NCBI GenBank assembly: GCA_002007465.1
Contig: LNAC01000162.1
Coordinates: 1,924,599 to 1,988,598, forward strand
Direction of reading: 5' to 3'
From: Ailurus styani
Taxonomy: Eukaryota > Chordata > Mammalia > Carnivora > Ailuridae
DNA: 64,000 nt
Made by a program: the position numbers and the translations under genes. This document shows positions 59,610-64,000 of the stretch, piece after piece; the first letter of the stretch is position 1, and every line of letters starts with the position of its first letter. The notes beneath the pieces are model-generated. The model was given only the letters and a program-made list of their open reading frames with translations. It was not told the DNA's origin and did no database searches.

Positions 59610-61597
59610 CAAAAGCATTCTACATGTTGTGAGAAAGAAATTCACTTTAAAAATAATTTTCTCATGTTATTAATAATAGCTCAATTTTTAACACATTTGA
59701 TAACAGCAACTTGAAACTTAAAGCATTGTTTGGGGTTAACCTTTATTTTTTGTCAGACCTTAATCTAATTTTATAGGTTGTCATTGATTATTGTGGGCCT
59801 GACATTTCATAACATCTATAAGACTATTTGCTAGTGAGTCTTTCCAAAGTTCAATGTTATTTCCTTTAAGGAATAAGGAATATCACTATTTTATTCTTTC
59901 TATAAGTTCTACCTACATCACAGGTATTGTTAAGAATGTTTCACCCAAAGTTGAGAAGACATTTACAATAAATAGTAAATTTGCATTGTTTTCACTCAAA
60001 CATGAATAAATAATATGAGAGATTCTATTCCATAACTAGGTGCATGGAATCTAATTTGACTAATGTAGCACTATATAATGTTAATATTCTTGGGTACCAT
60101 AAATCATATGAACTATTATAGATTTCAGATTTTTTCACTTTTAAAAAAATTCTAGGTGATATCTTCTGAAGTATATGAGATTCATGACTTTGAATATACA
60201 TTGCATATTTAGGCAGTTTTTAAAGGATGCTACTGATGTAATATTTATGATTAATTTTTAGCTTTTATATTCTGCTTTTTCTTTTTCTCCTGATATTAAG
60301 AAGGAAGAGTTGGAATCCATTTCAAGCTAAAGAGGAAATTCAACCTGGACTATCTTTCTCTTTCAAGAAAATTAACAGACTACCAAAGGAGCCTTTTATC
60401 TATTGAGTGCAGACTTCATTAATTAATTAATCCTTTTTATCTGTGACAGTTAAAGGTAAATCTAGAATATTTGGCCTCCCTGAAATGATTTCTACTTTTA
60501 CTAGCTAAAATACATTCTTTCAGCTATATGTTATCTTTTGTCAACCATGTATAAATTAAATAAAATTGCACTGGGCTATTTCTTGCCTTGCATGGACTTT
60601 AAAAAAAGATAGCCATTTAGATAAATACTTTTTCATATTATTACCTTAATATTTTTGAAAGTGACAGAAAGAAAATGGAGTATCTTTCTGTTACTCCTCA
60701 TTTTCATAATAGTAGAAGGTGGAATTCATATGGCATTATAAGTAGAAATTTTCTGCATCACTAAGAACATGGCTTAAAGTATAATGCATCCTGGATAAGT
60801 CAGAAAAGTATTCTAATAAGAAACAATCCTAGTTATATATCATACACTGTCTGCACAATTTTTCTCCCCTTTCACTGAATATGCTTTCCACAAAAAAGCA
60901 ATACTGGTGTATTGGTCCTATCTGTTCCTCATCTCACTCCACATATATATTCTGATCATTTGCTTAAGAAGTAATTATTATTTAACCTTTCAAATAAGAC
61001 TATGGGTAAGCAAAACAGAATCCTGAGAATATAGAAGCAGTCTCTCTTGAATTTAATGCTTTAACTGTTTTTTGTTAAGGCATCAGCTGCTTTTTTTTTT
61101 CTCCCCATGTAGGGCTGTGCTAGTAGACTATTAACTGCCAGGAACAAATAATGAGAAAACATTCTAGTTACATGGATATTTGCCCATTTTTACTCACTTT
61201 TAACAAAAAGTGACAAGCATGTCACATTTCATCACATCACATCAGACTGTATCTCAAGAAAATGGAGAACATAAGGTTATCTAGTTCGAAACAGCATGCT
61301 TCATCCAGAAGCACAGAAGCAAGAAAACATCAATTTCTTAGGATTGGAGAAAAGCTAACCTATCTGTAGATCAAATGCACTTGTCTGTGTATCAAATACA
61401 CTTAAATTTGAAATGACTATTGGCTAACAACTATAAGTGTTTATCTTTCTGTTTATATGTGTTAAAGTGGTAGTATTATTTCTATTAAATAAATTTTGCT
61501 TTTTTAATATATTAAAGAAGCTCCATTAAAAACACAAAGTCAGTTATGATGGTGACTCCTTGCTTTGAGGGAACATGCCCTCTGATGGATTATCTAG
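59610..61597. other. Single-copy DNA with one possible exon-like segment
   Basis: No repeat recognised. The segment 60301-60455 is bordered by a pyrimidine tract plus AG and by GTAAAT; see findings. Otherwise no gene seen. Confidence 0.45.
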
Positions 61598-61790
61598 AAC
61601 TGTGTTGTCCAACACAATAGCCACTAGGCACAAGAGATTATTAAATAAAAATTAACTACATTTTCTCAGACTCATGAATCATGTTTCAGGGGCTCCACAG
61701 TCATGTGTAGTTAGTGACTCCAGTATTGGATAGCACAGGTAAAGAACATTTCATCATCACAAAGTCCTGCTGGACAGTGCTAATCTATAA
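61598..61790. mobile_element. Probable hAT-type DNA transposon fossil (MER family)
   Basis: AACTGTGTTGTCCAACACAATAGCCACTAGGCAC at one end and TATTGGATAGCACAGGTAAAGAACATTTCATCATCACAAAG...TGGACAGTGCT at the other resemble a small non-autonomous element with inverted ends; AGCACTGTCCA (complement of the right end) echoes AACTGTGTTGTCCA on the left. Confidence 0.6.
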
Positions 61791-62631
61791 GTACAGGTAA
61801 AAAGGTAAAATGCACTCCCATTATGTCTCTAATCTCTCCAGCACATTGAAACTATATATATAAAGCACTCCAAAAGGGGTTTTAGAACAAATTACCTATT
61901 AGTTAAATATTTGTGGTTTAAATAAATAAACTATGCTATAGAATATATAATTATATTTATATTTTAAAAATTTTACTTTGGAGAATTTCTAGATTTTAAA
62001 GACACTTGCAAGGATACTTCTCACCTAGATTCAGTTTTCCTAATATTATTTTCTTACATTACTATGATACATTTATCAAAATAAAGAAATAAACAGACTA
62101 TGTTAAGTTCTAGACTTAATTAAAATTTCAACAGTTTTTCAATTAACAACATTTTTCTATTTTAGTATCCAACCAAGGATACCACATTGCATTTACTTGT
62201 CATGTCTTCTTAGTTTCAAATGATCTGTAATGGTTTTTTAGTCTTTCCTTTATTTTTTTTATTAGTTTGAAAGTTTGAGCAGTGCTGGTAATTCATTTTG
62301 TATAATGTTTCTCAGTTTGGGCTTGTCTGATTTATTTTTTATCCTTATACTGGGGTTGTGGATTATTAGAAATAATACCAGAGGTGAAGCTACTTTCATA
62401 TCCTGTCACATTACATTCTATGCACATATGATGATTTGATCTTGATCACTTGAATAAAGTAGTGTCTTCCAGGTTTCTCTGATAGTATTGTTACAATTAT
62501 CCCTTTCCAAATTTTTCCCTTCCATATTTTGAAAGCAAGTCATGAAGTTTAACCTGCACTCAGGATGAAGGAGAATTAAGCTCCAACTTCTACAGGAGTG
62601 GGGTGGGGAGATTGAATCTACATATATGTAA

Positions 62632-62656
62632 TATATGTATATATATATATATATAT
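62632..62656. repeat. (TA)n run, 25 bp
   Basis: TATGTATATATATATATATATATAT-type run in the LINE-1 3' UTR. Confidence 0.9.
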
Positions 62657-62965
62657 TTCAATTCCTCCATAAGGAAGATTTATCTTTTCTCATCTTCTTT
62701 TCAACTTAACTAGCTAGATCACTTGTTAAATCAGTCAGTATAGACTAATATATATTTATTTTATACTGTGAGTTATAGTTCAGTACCACTATTTATTTTA
62801 TTGATCAGATTATTAGTGGTGTTGAGTACCTTTTCATGTACCTGTTGGTCATTTGGATGTCTTTTTTGGAAAAATGTCTATTTAGTTCTGACAATTTTTT
62901 AATCAGATTGGGGTTTTGTTGTTGTTTAGTTGTGTGAGTTCTCTTTATATCTTGGAGATTAATAC

Positions 62966-63107
62966 TAAAATTTTAAAAATTAAAAATAGAACTTCCATGT
63001 GATTCAGCAACTTCACTTCTGGGTATATATTCAGGGAAATGGAATACTCTCATGTTTATTTCAGCATTATTCATAATAGCCAAGGCATAGAAACAATTTA
63101 AATGGAT
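62966..63107 (+). mobile_element. LINE-1 ORF2 scrap on the opposite strand
   Basis: CTTCCATGTGATTCAGCAACTTCACTTCTGGG and TTATTTCAGCATTATTCATAATAGCCAAGGCATAG read as sense LINE-1 ORF2 3' sequence, whereas both flanks are antisense. The host motif GAGATTAATA / GATATTAAT recurs on both sides, as expected for an insertion (or an inversion made during one). Confidence 0.75.
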
Positions 63108-64000
63108 ATTAATCCCTTATCTAATATATAGTTTGCAAAATTTTTCTCTCATTCTGGAAGTTGGTTTTCATGTTGTGAATTGTTTCTTTTGTTGTGCAGA
63201 AGCTTTTAAGTTTGATGTAATCCCATTTATTGATTTTTACTTTTGTTTTTTTGTGGTTTTGATGTCATATGCAAAAGAATTTCTAAGACCAATGTTAAGA
63301 AGCCTCTTCCTTAAGTTTTCTTTCAGAAGTTTAATGATATCATGTCTATGTTTAAGCCTTTGATCCATTTTAAGTTAATTTTGTAAGTGGTGTAAGATAG
63401 GGGTCCAATTTCTTTTTTTGTTGTTGTTGTTTTTGCATGTATTTATCCAGTTTTCCAAGTACCATTTGTTAAATAGACCATCCTTTCCCTATTTGGTGTT
63501 CTTGGATCCCTTATGGAATATAGTTGACTATGCAGAAGTTTAATTCTGGGATCTTCATTTTGTTCCATTTGTCTATGTGTCTATTTTTATGCCAGTATCT
63601 TACCTTTTTAATTGCTGTAGCTTTGTAATATAGTTTGAAATCAGGAAATCTGCAAGCGTGATGCCTCTAGTTTTGTTCTTCTCTTTCATCATTGCTTTGG
63701 CTATTCAGGATCTATATCAAGATCAGGTCCATACAAATTTAAGGTATTTTTGTTTATTTGTTTTTCTTTTGGGTAAAGAATGGCATTAGAATTTTGATGA
63801 GGATTGCATTAAATCTATATATGGCTTTAGATAGGGTAGGGAGTATTTTTAAATATTAATTCTTATCCATTAAGATGACAGGTCTTTCCATTTGTTTTTT
63901 ATTTTTCAATTTCTTTCATTTCTTGTAGTTTTCACTGTCTAGAGCTTTCCTTTCCTTGATTAAATTTATTCCTAGTTATTTTATTGTTTTTGAAACTATC

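Larger units (their letters stand above)
62000..64000 (-). mobile_element. Old LINE-1 (L1M-type), 3' UTR into ORF2, runs off window
   Basis: Minus strand. 3' UTR phrases GTTTCTCAGTTTGGGCTTGTCTGATTTATT (62309), GATCTTGATCACTTGAATAAAGTAGTGTCTTCCAGGTTTCTC (62439) and CCTCCATAAGGAAGATTTATC (62666) are followed by ORF2 complement from about 62810 (GTGGTGTTGAGTACCTTTTCATG, TTGTTGTGCAGAAGC) to the end. Contains a TA microsatellite at 62632-62656 and one opposite-strand LINE-1 scrap. Confidence 0.8.

Noticed and set aside
1..64000. tRNA genes, because of the tRNA-like heads
   Set aside because: All tRNA-like heads are followed by the CT-rich body and A-rich tail of the carnivore SINE and lack a proper acceptor end; none is an independent tRNA gene.
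1..64000. CRISPR arrays, phage or bacterial mobile systems
   Set aside because: The repeats are dispersed retroposons or microsatellites, with no evenly spaced direct repeats with unique spacers and no bacterial gene structure.

Overview
This 64 kb window is AT-rich mammalian nuclear DNA with no protein-coding gene that I can support. It is a dense pile of retroposons separated by single-copy stretches. Repeated tRNA-derived SINEs with a head reading GGGCACCTGGGTGGCTCAG, a CT-rich middle and a tail of AAATAAATAAAATCTTTAAA identify a carnivore of the dog-like branch. The variant with 'CTGCCTACTTGTAATCTCTCTCT' before the tail suggests a mustelid (ferret, mink, otter or marten type); that last step is inference. 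No operons, CRISPR arrays or prokaryotic features are present. Longer open frames are almost all chance frames inside LINE-1 and SINE copies. Layout. 1-3170: an old LINE-1 on the plus strand carrying SINE insertions and one nested stack. 3837-4547: a broken, 5'-truncated processed pseudogene of ribosomal protein L3 on the minus strand. 5850-8232: the 5' part of an old LINE-1 on the minus strand. 8.2-10 kb: mostly single-copy. 10499-14561: a younger carnivore LINE-1 with a 12-bp target-site duplication and three nested SINEs, one with a long GAAA microsatellite. 14.6-22 kb: single-copy DNA with short LINE-1 3' ends, SINEs and MIR fossils. 22.1-30.1 kb: two long old minus-strand LINE-1s. 30-36.6 kb: SINEs and LINE-1 3' ends. 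36.6-42.6 kb: a repeat-poor island that also holds two N-marked, near-identical tandem duplications, probably assembly errors. 42.6-48.9 kb: a LINE-1 piece, a SINE and mostly single-copy DNA. 48.9-55 kb: two old minus-strand LINE-1s side by side. 55-62 kb: mostly single-copy DNA with ancient repeat fossils. 62-64 kb: another old minus-strand LINE-1 running off the window. The features do not form a pathway; what they offer is relative chronology, because many insertions have readable target-site duplications and nesting order. The most useful observations are the probable false duplications around the Ns, the L3 pseudogene, a 60-codon stretch at 18718-18900 that reads like protein but that I cannot identify, a 45-bp perfectly alternating pyrimidine-purine tract, and repeat-poor segments that may hold conserved regulatory DNA. 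I found no new biological system. Family names come from recognising sequence by eye, so LINE-1 subfamily labels and edges of old elements are approximate (often within 20-100 bp).
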